From Catenulispora sp. GP43 (lineage in GTDB: Bacteria > Actinomycetota > Actinomycetes > Streptomycetales > Catenulisporaceae), in NCBI RefSeq assembly GCF_041260665.1, contig NZ_JBGCCT010000008.1:1-64000 (forward strand): 64,000 nt of DNA. The letters are read 5' to 3'. Shown one piece after another: positions 1 to 7,931 of the stretch (positions are counted from its first letter, which is position 1; each line of letters opens with the position of its first letter). The translations under genes were made by a program, and so were the position numbers. Below the pieces are notes generated by a model, which was not told the DNA's origin, searched no databases, and worked only from the letters and a program-made list of their open reading frames with translations.

Positions 1-120
1 GGGGGGGGGGGGGCGCGGGGGGCGGGGGGGGGCCCCCGCCGGGGGGGGGGGCGGGGGGGGGGCCCGCGGGGGGGGGGGGGGGGGCCCCCCCCGCCCCCCC
101 CCCCCCGGGGGGCGCCCCCC
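1..120. other. G/C-only low-complexity stretch, probable contig-end artefact
   Basis: The first ~120 bases contain only G and C, with runs of 9 to 20 G. Normal mixed sequence begins near 121. No coding or regulatory signal is visible. Such runs at a sequence edge are typical of failed base calling or polishing at a contig end, so I treat this as artefact and not biology. Confidence 0.75.
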
Positions 121-172
121 CCGACGCCCTGGCCGCGCGGCTTTCACCAGTAGTCGGAAGGAGCCAGCCGCT

Positions 173-781
173 TTAGTTGGCCGCGGTGAACCGCTGCCGC
201 CGGAACGCGGGCTTCTCGATCTCGTCCAGCATCGCGACCGCGTAGTCCTCGGCGGAGATCGCGTCGCCGGCGGGGGAGTCGGTCGCGGTCTTGTACTCGC
301 CGGTGCGGGTGCCCGGCTGGATCAGCGGGGCCGGGCTGAAGTAGGTCCAGTCCGCGCTCTCGCCGAGGCCGCGGATGTAGTCCAGGGACTCCGCGCCGAT
401 GAGCGCCTCGGCCTTGTACAGGTCGGGGAACTCCGGGTCGTCGACCAGGCGGTGGTCGCCCACCAGCAGCGAGCCGGCGCCGCCGACGACGAGCAGGCGC
501 GCGCCGCCGAGCGTCTCGGCCAGGGTGCGGACCTGGGCCAGGAACTCGCGGCGGTCGCCGCCGGTGCGGCTGGGGCCGATGGCCGAGACCACGACGTCGG
601 CCTCGGCGGCGACGCGCTTGGCCAGCTCGGCGTCGCCGGCGTCGCCCTGGACCGGGTGCACGCCCTCGGGCAGCGCGGCGGCCGAGCGGGTGATGCCGGT
701 GACGGCGTGGCCGCGGGTCAGGGCCTCGGCCACCACCCGGCTGCCGATCATGCCGGTGGCCCCGTAGACGGCGATCTTCAT
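173..781 (-). CDS. NAD(P)-binding SDR-like oxidoreductase (atypical, NmrA/YwnB type)
   Basis: A 202-aa soluble protein. It opens with a Rossmann nucleotide-binding motif (GATGMIGSRV, residues 8-17), followed by the strand-helix pattern of short-chain dehydrogenase-like NAD(P)H-binding proteins (VVVSAIGPS, LLVVGGAGSL). The length fits the short NAD(H)-binding group often annotated as NAD(P)-dependent epimerase or FMN reductase-like. The classical SDR YxxxK pair is not obvious, so the substrate is unknown. It is divergent from the HxlR regulator at 871. Members of this family are commonly paired with HxlR regulators and induced by electrophile or redox stress, so control by the neighbour is likely but inferred. 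Confidence 0.85.
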   Translation of the reverse strand: MKIAVYGATGMIGSRVVAEALTRGHAVTGITRSAAALPEGVHPVQGDAGDAELAKRVAAEADVVVSAIGPSRTGGDRREFLAQVRTLAETLGGARLLVVGGAGSLLVGDHRLVDDPEFPDLYKAEALIGAESLDYIRGLGESADWTYFSPAPLIQPGTRTGEYKTATDSPAGDAISAEDYAVAMLDEIEKPAFRRQRFTAAN

Positions 782-826
782 GGTCGTGTCTCCCTCGTTG
801 CTGGTCTTTTGCTCGGTACGAGGACA

Positions 827-870
827 GTAACCATTGGTAACTGATTACTTCAACGTGCTATAAGTACCTC
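827..870. promoter_or_regulatory. Divergent promoter/operator between oxidoreductase and hxlR-type gene
   Basis: The 89-bp divergent spacer (782-870) contains two direct GTAAC repeats exactly 10 bp apart (827-831 and 837-841), one helical turn, and a related ATTAC at about 845. A TATAAG -10-like box lies at 859-864, six bases before the ATG at 871, so the regulator mRNA may be leaderless. The repeats are candidate HxlR binding sites. The assignment is inference. Confidence 0.4.
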
Positions 871-1317
871 ATGGTTACTATCGCCCCACCACGGCTGGTC
901 GACCGCTTCCGGGCCGCCCGCCGCACCGGCGAGCGCGGGGACCTGTTCGACGCCGACTGCCCGACCCGGCTCCTGCTGGACCGGATCGGCGACAAGTGGA
1001 CGGTCCTGGTCGTCCTGCTGCTCTCCGACGGCCCGATGCGCTTCACCGAGCTGCGCACGCACCTCGGCCGCGTGGCGCCGAAGGTCCTGACCCAGTCACT
1101 GCGCCGCATGGAACGCGACGGCCTGGTCACCCGCCGGATCTTCGCCGAGGTCCCGCCGCGCGTGGAGTACACCCTCACCGAGCTGGGCCACTCCCTGGCC
1201 GAGCCGATCGCGGTGATCGGCGACTGGGCCGAGCTGAACATGCCCCGGTTCATCGCCGCCCAGCAGGAGTACGACGCCGCGCACGCGGCTCCCGGCGAAG
1301 GCTCGGAGTCGGAGTAG
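871..1317 (+). CDS. HxlR-family winged-helix transcriptional regulator
   Basis: A 148-aa protein with the HxlR signature: an N-terminal Cys (DADCPTRLLLDRIGDKWTVL, Cys about 30), then the winged helix (LRTHLGRVAPKVLTQSLRRMERDGLVTRR) and a wing ending in EYTLTELG. In this family the N-terminal Cys can sense electrophiles or oxidants. It is divergent from the oxidoreductase at 173-781, its most likely target. The ATG start follows a TATAAG box with almost no 5' UTR. The C-terminal tail is short and Glu/Ser-rich and is encoded by the start of the GGAGTC hexamer repeats that continue past the stop codon. Confidence 0.9.
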   Translation: MVTIAPPRLVDRFRAARRTGERGDLFDADCPTRLLLDRIGDKWTVLVVLLLSDGPMRFTELRTHLGRVAPKVLTQSLRRMERDGLVTRRIFAEVPPRVEYTLTELGHSLAEPIAVIGDWAELNMPRFIAAQQEYDAAHAAPGEGSESE

Positions 1318-1633
1318 TCGGAGTCGGAGTCGGAGTCGGCGCCAGAGTCGGAGGCGGCACCGGAGACTGCTGGCGGCGGCTGATCTGCCTGATCCGCAGC
1401 TCGCTTAGGGCCACGCCTGGCCGGCCGCTCAGCAGCCGGACGGTCCCAGCCACCCGAGGATGCCGGCTGCTCGAAGCCCTCGGCGGCCGGAGCTCCCAGC
1501 TGCTCGTAGCTCTCAGCAGCCCGGAGCTCCCAGCTGCTCGTAGCTCTCAGCAGCCCGGAGCTCCCGGCCGCCCGAAGCCCTCAGCGGCCCGGAGCTTCCA
1601 AAGCTCCCAAAGCCCCCGAACCTCCCGCCCCCG
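1318..1633. repeat. Non-coding repeat tract: GGAGTC hexamers, then degenerate 34-bp tandem repeats
   Basis: This is the gap between two convergent genes. Positions ~1306-1356 are imperfect GGAGTC repeats that begin inside the hxlR-type gene. From ~1453 to ~1622 there are four to five degenerate copies of a 34-bp unit. Two central copies, starting at 1487 and 1521, are identical; flanking copies diverge. Each unit carries a small inverted repeat around GCTGCTCG...CAGCAGC. No credible gene was seen. It may act as a bidirectional transcription barrier or simply be an expanding minisatellite. Confidence 0.6.
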
Positions 1634-2386
1634 TCACGCCGGCATCGGCAGCAGCATCACCGGCTCCGTGGTCGGCTGCGCCGAACCCCCGGCCGGCTCC
1701 ACCGTCAGCCCGATCGTCCGCGCGTCGCCGAGCCCGTGGGCCAGCACCGAGTCGAACGCCTCGGCCGTCACCGGCACCACGCCGCCCGAGCGCGCCCCCG
1801 ACGGACCCATCATCCACAGCTGATACACCTTGCCCGGGGCCAGCCGGCTCAGTCCGCTGACCGTGATCGCCGCCTCGTCGCGGGAGCGGGACACCAGGAC
1901 CCGGCCGTTGCCGCCGGTGCTGACGTTCACGCTCTCGGCGTGCACGTCGGGGGCGGCCAGCAGGGTGGAGATCGCCGTGCTGCGCTGGCGGGCCTGGTCG
2001 ATCTGGTTCTGCTGGTCGTTCAGCCGGACGCCCAGTACCGCGACCACCGCGGCCAGTCCGGCGGCCAGGCCCCAGCCCAGGGCGGTGAACCAGCGGCGCC
2101 GCGGCCGGCGGTCGGCCTGCCGGGCCGGTTCGTGGCTGACGACCGGCGGGATCTGCCGGGTCACCGCGATTCGCGCGTCGACCGCCGCCTTCAGGCGCGG
2201 CGGGGGAGTCTGGGCCGCGGCCGAGGCCAGCAGCGCCGCCGTCTCCTGGAGCTCGGCGACCTCCTGGACGCAGGTGGGGCACCGGGCCAGGTGGCGCTCG
2301 AACGCCTCGAGCTCGGCCGGCTCCAGCGCGTGGCACACATACGCGCCGGTCAGGGAGTGGACCTCCGGATCCATCGCGTTCATCAT
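1634..2386 (-). CDS. rskA: RskA-like anti-sigma factor (single-pass membrane protein)
   Basis: A 250-aa protein. The cytoplasmic N-terminus is a zinc-finger-like anti-sigma domain (CHALEPAELEAFERHLARCPTC, about residues 18-39, carrying the H-x3-C-x2-C motif). A single transmembrane helix lies around residues 97-120 (WFTALGWGLAAGLAAVVAVL). The extracytoplasmic C-terminal half is an RskA-C domain. It should hold the SigK-like sigma factor inactive until proteolysis or a redox signal releases it. The start ATG (2386) overlaps the sigma gene stop by 4 bp, so the pair is translationally coupled. Architecture, length and context match mycobacterial RskA. The nature of the signal is not visible. Confidence 0.9.
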   Translation of the reverse strand: MMNAMDPEVHSLTGAYVCHALEPAELEAFERHLARCPTCVQEVAELQETAALLASAAAQTPPPRLKAAVDARIAVTRQIPPVVSHEPARQADRRPRRRWFTALGWGLAAGLAAVVAVLGVRLNDQQNQIDQARQRSTAISTLLAAPDVHAESVNVSTGGNGRVLVSRSRDEAAITVSGLSRLAPGKVYQLWMMGPSGARSGGVVPVTAEAFDSVLAHGLGDARTIGLTVEPAGGSAQPTTEPVMLLPMPA

Positions 2387-2964
2387 CCCACCCCCAGGCA
2401 GTCGCGGAGCCGGGCCAGGCCGTCGCGCAAGCGAGTCTTCACGGTTCCCAGCGGGCTGCTCAACAGATGCGCCACCTGCGAATAGGTGTACCCGCCGTAA
2501 TACGCCAGCGTCACCGACTCACGCTGTAATTCCGTGAGGCCCTCCAGACACCGCCGCACCCGCTCCCGGTCCAGCCGTGCCTCCACCGCCTCCACCACCT
2601 CGTCGAACGGCGGCACGACCATCAGCTCCGCGGCGCGCGCCTCGCGCCGGGCCGAGGCGTCGGCGGACCGGACGCGGTCCACGGCGCGCGCGTGCGCCAT
2701 CGTCAGCGCCCAGGCGCGCGCCGACCCCCGGTGCGCGTCGAAGCGGCTGGCGGTGCGCCAGATCTCGACCAGCACCTCCTGCGCCACCTCCTCGGCCTGC
2801 GCGGGGTCGCGCAGCACCCGGCGCGCCACGCCCAGGACCGGGCCGGCCAGCTGCTCGTACACCGCGTCGAAGGCGTCGCGGTCGCCGAGGGCGACGCGGT
2901 GCAGCTGCGCCTCCAACGTCGCCTGCTCCTCCGAAGCGGTCCTGGAGCCGGCACGTCCGAGCAT
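2383..2964 (-). CDS. sigK: ECF sigma factor, SigK type
   Basis: A 193-aa ECF sigma factor. Region 2 is around residues 25-90 (AGPVLGVARRVLRDPAQAEE, then VLVEIWRTASRFD). Region 4 is around residues 135-190 (ELQRESVTLAYYGGYTYSQV, then LGTVKTRLRDGLARLRDCL). The start at 2964 gives the usual ECF length; the open frame continues upstream to 3240 but that part is Pro/Arg-rich without family features. It is followed by rskA with a 4-bp overlap. A SigK-type promoter (3043-3071) precedes it, so it is probably autoregulated. The identification as SigK rests on the RskA partner, the nearby fasciclin gene, and the nearby FAD oxidoreductase/DUF1365/DUF1295 genes, which are also sigK neighbours in Mycobacterium. 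Confidence 0.88.
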   Translation of the reverse strand: MLGRAGSRTASEEQATLEAQLHRVALGDRDAFDAVYEQLAGPVLGVARRVLRDPAQAEEVAQEVLVEIWRTASRFDAHRGSARAWALTMAHARAVDRVRSADASARREARAAELMVVPPFDEVVEAVEARLDRERVRRCLEGLTELQRESVTLAYYGGYTYSQVAHLLSSPLGTVKTRLRDGLARLRDCLGVG

Positions 2965-3042
2965 GGGCTGTGGTCTCCACTCGTCGAAGTCGTCGGGGGC
3001 GCGCCGGCGCGCTGCCTGTCCCAATTCTCGCCTCACGACAGC

Positions 3043-3071
3043 TATTCGGTGCCCAGGCCGTGCCGGATTGG
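3043..3071 (-). promoter_or_regulatory. SigK-type promoter upstream of sigK-rskA
   Basis: Read on the minus strand: CCAATCC (-35, 3065-3071), 15-bp spacer, CCGAATA (-10, 3043-3049). The same two boxes with the same 15-bp spacer occur before four other transcription units in this island. It lies about 80 bp upstream of the sigK start and suggests autoregulation. Confidence 0.8.
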
Positions 3072-3144
3072 TCCGGACGTGTCGCCGGTTCCGGGACGGA
3101 CCGGTGCTGCCGACCCTCGATCGGGTGACGCCCGGCGCGCCATT

Positions 3145-3172
3145 CCAATCCGCGGCGCGCGCCGTTCCGAAC
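3145..3172 (+). promoter_or_regulatory. SigK-type promoter of the molybdopterin oxidoreductase gene (leaderless)
   Basis: CCAATCC (3145-3151), 15-bp spacer, CCGAAC (3167-3172), then the ATG at 3180. Seven bases separate the -10 box from the start codon, so transcription would begin at or next to the A of ATG. A leaderless mRNA is predicted. The -10 box differs from the other four copies only at its last base (C for T). Confidence 0.75.
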
Positions 3173-3179
3173 GGCTGGC

Positions 3180-4805
3180 ATGAGGCGCTTGGGCAGGACG
3201 GTCGGCATAGCGGTCGGCACGGCGGTGGGGGCAGCGGCAAGGGCGCTGCGACGGGCCGCGGTTCTCGCCGGACCCGGCGCGGTGATCGGCCTGATCACGG
3301 CCGGTCTCGCGGTCGGCGTGGGAGAGCTGGCCGCGGTGTGGTCCGGGCCGCAGACGGCCCCGGCGATCGCGGTCGGCTCGGCGGCGATCGACCTGACGCC
3401 GACGCCGCTGAAGGAATTCGCGATCCGGAACTTCGGGACGGATGACAAGCTCGTCCTGCTCACCGGGATCTACTTCACGCTCGGCCTGATCGCGGTCGCC
3501 GCTGGCCTCATCGCCGTGCGCCGCCTCGGTTTCGGGGTCGCGCTCGTCGCGATGTTCGGCGTGGTGGGCGCGTGGGCCGCCTTGTCTCGTCCCACGTCGC
3601 AGAGCGGCGACCTGTGGCCGTCGTTGCTCGGGGCCGCTGCGGCCGCGGTGGCGATGTTCCTGCTGGTGCACAGCTATCGGGCTGCGAGAGCACCAGCATC
3701 GGAAGCTCCGCCGCCCTCGCGCCTGCCGGTCTGGGCCCAAGGCCGTCGAGGGTTCCTCGCCCTGGCCGTCGGCACCGCCGGCACGGCCGCGGCGACCGAG
3801 CTGGTCGGCCGGGTCGCGGTGGACCGGCGCTACGACGTCGCGGTCAAGCGCTCCCGGGTTCGGATCCCGACGCCGGCGGTGCGGGCGCCCGCGATCCCGG
3901 CCGGCGCGCATCCGAACGTCGTCGGTCTGTCCGAGTTCATCACCCCGAACTCAGAGTTCTACCGTGTCGACACCGCGCTGGTGCTGCCGCAGGTGGACCC
4001 GGAGGCCTGGACGCTGCGCATCCGCGGGCTGGTCGACCGCCCGCTGGAGCTGTCCTTCGCCGACTTGCTGTCCCGGCCGCTGATCGAGCACGACCAGACG
4101 CTGTCCTGCGTCTCCAACGAGGTCGGCGGCCCCTATGTGGGAACGGCGCGCTGGATCGGCGCCCCGCTGGCAGACCTGTTGCGCGAAGCCGGCGTCCAGC
4201 GCGGTGCGGACCAACTGGTCGGCCGCTCGATCGACGGCATGACCATCGGCACCCCGGTCGAGTCAGTGCTCGACGGCCGCACCGGCCTGCTCGCGGTGGC
4301 GATGAACGGCGAGCCGCTGCCGATCGCGCACGGTTTCCCCTGCCGCATGCTGGTCCCCGGCTTCTTCGGCTACGTCTCGGCGACCAAGTGGCTGGTGGAC
4401 CTGGAGCTGACCACCTTCGCGAGCTACGACAGCTACTGGGTCCAGCGCGGCTACTCGAAGACCGCGCCGGTGAAGACCGCCTCGCGCATCGACGTGCCCA
4501 AACCGTTCGCGCACGTCCCGGCCGGCACCGTCACCGTCGCCGGGGTGGCCTGGGCCACGCACCGGGGCATCGACGCCGTCGAGGTCCGCTCCGACGGCGG
4601 TCCGTGGACGCTCGCGCGCCTGGCCCAGGCCGACACCCCGGACACCTGGCGGCAGTGGACGTGCTATCTGGATCTGCCGCCGGGCTTGCACCAGCTGGAA
4701 GTCCGCGCGACCGACGCCACCGGCGCCGTGCAGACCGCGCAGCGTGCCGACACCTTCCCCGATGGCGCCACCGGCTGGCATTCGGTGGTCTTCACCACCA
4801 CATAA
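3180..4805 (+). CDS. Membrane-anchored sulfite oxidase-like molybdopterin oxidoreductase
   Basis: A 541-aa protein. The N-terminal ~190 residues carry about four hydrophobic helices (residues ~20-45, 95-118, 120-140, 150-168). An internal twin-Arg hydrophobic segment (QGRRGFLALAVGTAG, about residue 182) could place the catalytic part outside. The oxidoreductase molybdopterin-binding domain spans about 240-420. It has the conserved Cys ligand region (LSCVSNEVGG, Cys310) and the typical SATKWLVDLEL ending. A C-terminal Ig-like Mo-co dimerisation domain follows (~430-540). The substrate is unknown. It is divergent from sigK and has its own SigK-type promoter, apparently leaderless. No Shine-Dalgarno sequence is needed or seen. 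Confidence 0.85.
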   Translation: MRRLGRTVGIAVGTAVGAAARALRRAAVLAGPGAVIGLITAGLAVGVGELAAVWSGPQTAPAIAVGSAAIDLTPTPLKEFAIRNFGTDDKLVLLTGIYFTLGLIAVAAGLIAVRRLGFGVALVAMFGVVGAWAALSRPTSQSGDLWPSLLGAAAAAVAMFLLVHSYRAARAPASEAPPPSRLPVWAQGRRGFLALAVGTAGTAAATELVGRVAVDRRYDVAVKRSRVRIPTPAVRAPAIPAGAHPNVVGLSEFITPNSEFYRVDTALVLPQVDPEAWTLRIRGLVDRPLELSFADLLSRPLIEHDQTLSCVSNEVGGPYVGTARWIGAPLADLLREAGVQRGADQLVGRSIDGMTIGTPVESVLDGRTGLLAVAMNGEPLPIAHGFPCRMLVPGFFGYVSATKWLVDLELTTFASYDSYWVQRGYSKTAPVKTASRIDVPKPFAHVPAGTVTVAGVAWATHRGIDAVEVRSDGGPWTLARLAQADTPDTWRQWTCYLDLPPGLHQLEVRATDATGAVQTAQRADTFPDGATGWHSVVFTTT

Positions 4806-4857
4806 GGGCTTTGCAATCGCTGTCTCACACAGCGTTGGAAGTCATGAAAAACACTGA

Positions 4858-4886
4858 CCAATCCGGATCCGCAGCGGCTCCGAATA
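4858..4886 (+). promoter_or_regulatory. SigK-type promoter of the fasciclin lipoprotein gene
   Basis: CCAATCC (4858-4864), 15-bp spacer, CCGAATA (4880-4886), about 45 bp before the ATG at 4932. An AAGGAG ribosome binding site (4919-4924) lies at good distance from that ATG. The boxes match those before sigK. Confidence 0.8.
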
Positions 4887-4931
4887 CCGATCGTCAGCAG
4901 CACCCGGACACCCGAATCAAGGAGCTAATCC

Positions 4932-5594
4932 ATGTTCTCCACCCGCAGCAAGACCGCCGCCGCCCTGCTGTGCTCGGCGGCGATCGCGGTGAGCGCGAGC
5001 GCGTGCAGCAGCAGTACGAGCAAGCCCGCCGCCGCTCCGGCCGCGTCGTCGTCGAGCTCGATGCCGGTCGCCGCCTCGTCCAGCTCCTCGGACATGAGCA
5101 CCGGCTCGACGGGCTCGGCCGACGCGCCGTTCGGCACGGCCTGCTCGGCGGTGCCCAGCACCGGCCCGGGCAGCTTCACCGGCATGGCCACCGACCCGGT
5201 CGCCACCGCCGCCTCGCACAACCCGGTGCTGTCCACGCTGGTGACGGCGGTCGGGGCCGCGGGCGTGGGGGACACCCTCAACTCCGCGCCGGGCATCACG
5301 GTCTTCGCGCCGACCAACGACGCGTTCGCCAAGATCCCGGCCGACACCCTCAAGTCGGTCCTGGCCGACAAGGCCCAGCTGACCAAGATCCTGACGTACC
5401 ACGTCGTGTCCGGGCGGCTCTCGCCGAGCCAGCTGGCCGGCACGCATACCACGCTGGAGGGCGGCACGGTCACCGTCACCGGATCCGGCCAGTCGTTCAA
5501 GGTCGACAACGCGAACGTGGTCTGCGGCAACGTGCAGACCGCGAACGCCACCGTGTACATCGTCGACTCGGTGCTGATGCCGCCGACCAGCTGA
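4932..5594 (+). CDS. Secreted fasciclin (FAS1) domain lipoprotein, MPT70/MPT83-like
   Basis: A 220-aa protein. It has a lipoprotein signal peptide with lipobox ending in VSASAC (Cys25). A Ser/Ala/Pro-rich low-complexity linker follows (about 26-75). One FAS1 domain covers about 85-218 (NPVLSTLVTAVGAAGVGDTL, TVFAPTNDAF, ILTYHVVSGRL, VYIVDSVLMPP). FAS1 domains mediate adhesion or matrix contacts. In Mycobacterium the MPT83/MPT70 FAS1 proteins are the best known SigK-activated antigens, so linkage to sigK here is meaningful. A perfect SigK-type promoter lies upstream. Confidence 0.92.
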   Translation: MFSTRSKTAAALLCSAAIAVSASACSSSTSKPAAAPAASSSSSMPVAASSSSSDMSTGSTGSADAPFGTACSAVPSTGPGSFTGMATDPVATAASHNPVLSTLVTAVGAAGVGDTLNSAPGITVFAPTNDAFAKIPADTLKSVLADKAQLTKILTYHVVSGRLSPSQLAGTHTTLEGGTVTVTGSGQSFKVDNANVVCGNVQTANATVYIVDSVLMPPTS

Positions 5595-5700
5595 ATCAGG
5601 ACTCGCTGAATCAGGGCTCGACGACGTGGCGGCTGCGAAGGTGTCGGAGCCCTCTGACATTCTGATGCCGATCAAGTGGATCGGCAGGGGTGGTGGAGCG

Positions 5701-7899
5701 ATGTACGGGCCGACGACCGGGCTTCCGGAGACCGTGATCGACGCGATCGCGCAGGTGGCGGCGGCGGAACTGAACCGGGTGGCGCAACTGGTTCCGCCCT
5801 CGCCGGCGGCCGAGCTGGGCCGGCTCGGCCGGCCGCAGCCCGACCGCGGTCCGCTCGGGCCGCGGTCGGCCCGGGTTCTGATGCCGTCGGGCGTCCAGCA
5901 AGGCTCGGCGGCCAGGGCCGGGATGGCCGGCCTCCAGCCGTTGCTCGCCGAGCGGTTGCTCGGCGCCCTGGAGCTGACGGTGGCGGCACTGGATCTCCCC
6001 GTGCCGCAGCTGGTTCAGGTTCTGCCGGACGGCGGCCCTTCCGGCCGCAGGGCCCTCACCGTGGCGGTCGGGAGCCAGGGCGAGATGGTCTCGGAGCTGT
6101 CCAAACTGGACGGCCTCGTGCCCGGTGCCACCGACATGGTGGCCTCCGTCGTCGCCGCCGTCGCCGAGCACCCCTTGGTGGCTCCCCAGTTGACCGGCAC
6201 CGGTTCGGACGAGGCCGGCATCGCCGCGGCCCACGGTGCGCGGCACCTGGCACTGACCGTCGTGGTCGCCACGATCGTGCTGCGGCCGCTGTGGCCCGCC
6301 GTCACCGCCCCCGCGATCATCGGTACGGCGCTCGGGGTCGTGGCGCCGATCCTGCGTGACGCGTCCATGCCCGCCTCCTACGCCGAAGCCGCGCTGGCCA
6401 AGCGCCGGGCCGAATACCTGATGCCGCGCTACGGCAACGGCCGGGCCGTCGTCGCCGATCACGTCTTCACCCTGGCCGAAGGGCCGCTCGAATCCACTGC
6501 GGACTTCTCGGAGAACGGTCTGGTCGCGGTGCTCCCCAACGGGATCGCCGTTCGTACCGCACAGGAATCCGGTTCCGTCTCCGTCGGATTGCATGTGGTC
6601 AAGGAGCCACCGGAGCCGGATGCCTCCAGGTGGGACGAGATCGTCGAGGTCGGCTGGCGCGCCCCGGCCGGCGGCGCGGCGCTGTCCGGCAGCGGCGAGA
6701 CCACCCAGATATCTCAGGCAGTACAGATCACGCCCCCGTGGCCCGGCGAGTATCGGGCTCGGGTCTGCGCATCCGGCCGGGACGGCGAGAACCATCATGA
6801 GTCCTACCAAGTCGTGGTCTGGCGCGCGGAGGCCGCTGATCCCGTGGTCCACAAGCATTCCGACCGGCTCGGGTATTCACTGCGGGGCGAAGCCGCGCCG
6901 CCGGTTGTCCGTACCCCCGATGAGGTCTACCACTGGATCGAGCGCAGCCACCTGTCCCAGGCCGCCACGGTCACCTTCGTCGCGGGCAAGTCCGGTTCCG
7001 AGGTCTTGCGCGCTTTCGGTGCCGACGAGTCCGCGCCGGCCCCGATTCGCGAGTTCGAGCGCCGGCACTACAGCAACACCGATCCGTGGGCCTGTGTGCT
7101 GGACGTACCCGGCGGCGCGGTCGCCGTCGAGTTCAACGGCTGGGAAGGCAGTAACAGGCCGGTGCTGCGCGCTGCGTCGTCCCCGGACACGCTGGCCGCG
7201 AGCATGTTCTGGAACATCAACGCCGTGCGCCGGTTCTCCTTGGCCCGCAACGGAAACGTGCTGACCAACACCGATCTGTACCTGGACGAGATCGACGCCC
7301 CGGAAGCCCTGGAACTCTTGGCAGACCTCGATGTGGAGGGTCGGCACCGTAACGCCGTCGGGTTGCTGGCCGCCAGCCGGTTCACCGGCGTCTGGCTCTC
7401 GGCCGAGGATCTGGACCGCATCCAGGCCGTCGACATCGGCTACCCGATCCTGCCGCTGCTGCCCGAGTTGTACGCGGAGCGGCGCCTGCCGGACGGCTCA
7501 CGCAGCTGGCCCGGCCAGGGCCCGCTCGGTGCGGACACCGACCGCCTGGCCACGCTGCCCGATGACGAACTGCGCGAGTTCGCATGGTGGGTCGCGGCCT
7601 TCGCCGTCGAGCACTCCGAGCACTCCGAGCATTCCGAGCTGTCCGAGCACTCGGTCCTCACCGCGACGCTGGCCGCCCGGTCCTTCTCACCCGAAGCCGA
7701 GGAACTGGCCCGCCGCTCCCAACTCCACGACCACAACAAGCACCGATGGCTCTGGACGACCCTGCACCAGGCCACCAACCCCGATCCGCTGGGCGCCGCC
7801 ATCCGGGCCCTGGACGCGGCACGCAACGCCGTGGCCGGCCATGCCGCCGAACTGCTGGAGCAGGCACAGGCCCGGCTGCCCGGGCAAGCCGTTCGGTAG
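5701..7899 (+). CDS. Uncharacterised large protein with membrane segment and DUF6461-like region
   Basis: A 732-aa protein from the ATG at 5701; in-frame GTG codons at 5626 and 5641 would lengthen it. I do not recognise it as a whole. Visible parts are an Ala/Leu-rich N-terminal region and a hydrophobic stretch (LALTVVVATIVLRPLWPAV plus TAPAIIGTALGVVAPI, about residues 185-220). A beta-rich middle follows (~260-390). A region around 400-540 (WIERSHLSQAATVTFVAGKS, WACVLDVPGGAVAVEFNGWE, MFWNINAVRRFSLARNG) resembles actinobacterial DUF6461. A short Glu-His-Ser repeat lies near residues 637-651, and the C-terminus is helical. It sits 32 bp upstream of the 7932 gene, so the two probably form an operon. 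It has no visible SigK promoter although it lies inside the SigK island. Confidence 0.7.
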   Translation: MYGPTTGLPETVIDAIAQVAAAELNRVAQLVPPSPAAELGRLGRPQPDRGPLGPRSARVLMPSGVQQGSAARAGMAGLQPLLAERLLGALELTVAALDLPVPQLVQVLPDGGPSGRRALTVAVGSQGEMVSELSKLDGLVPGATDMVASVVAAVAEHPLVAPQLTGTGSDEAGIAAAHGARHLALTVVVATIVLRPLWPAVTAPAIIGTALGVVAPILRDASMPASYAEAALAKRRAEYLMPRYGNGRAVVADHVFTLAEGPLESTADFSENGLVAVLPNGIAVRTAQESGSVSVGLHVVKEPPEPDASRWDEIVEVGWRAPAGGAALSGSGETTQISQAVQITPPWPGEYRARVCASGRDGENHHESYQVVVWRAEAADPVVHKHSDRLGYSLRGEAAPPVVRTPDEVYHWIERSHLSQAATVTFVAGKSGSEVLRAFGADESAPAPIREFERRHYSNTDPWACVLDVPGGAVAVEFNGWEGSNRPVLRAASSPDTLAASMFWNINAVRRFSLARNGNVLTNTDLYLDEIDAPEALELLADLDVEGRHRNAVGLLAASRFTGVWLSAEDLDRIQAVDIGYPILPLLPELYAERRLPDGSRSWPGQGPLGADTDRLATLPDDELREFAWWVAAFAVEHSEHSEHSELSEHSVLTATLAARSFSPEAEELARRSQLHDHNKHRWLWTTLHQATNPDPLGAAIRALDAARNAVAGHAAELLEQAQARLPGQAVR
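7609..7653 (+). repeat. In-frame 9-bp repeat (five GAGCACTCC-like units)
   Basis: Units of nine bases from 7609 to 7653: two identical GAGCACTCC copies, then GAGCATTCC, GAGCTGTCC and GAGCACTCG. They encode Glu-His-Ser, Glu-His-Ser, Glu-His-Ser, Glu-Leu-Ser, Glu-His-Ser inside the large uncharacterised protein. Confidence 0.8.
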
Positions 7900-7931
7900 C
7901 AAACGGCCATCGGCTCACAGGGGCGTCAGTC

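Noticed and set aside
1-120. A G-quadruplex regulatory element
   Set aside because: G-only runs at the very edge of the sequence with no flanking gene look like a sequencing or assembly artefact.
1453-1622. CRISPR-like array
   Set aside because: The 34-bp repeats are contiguous without spacers and degenerate; no cas gene is in the window.
3572-5665. A 697-codon plus-strand frame across the molybdopterin and fasciclin genes
   Set aside because: It is Arg/Pro/Gly-rich and spans two well-supported genes in another frame; typical GC shadow.
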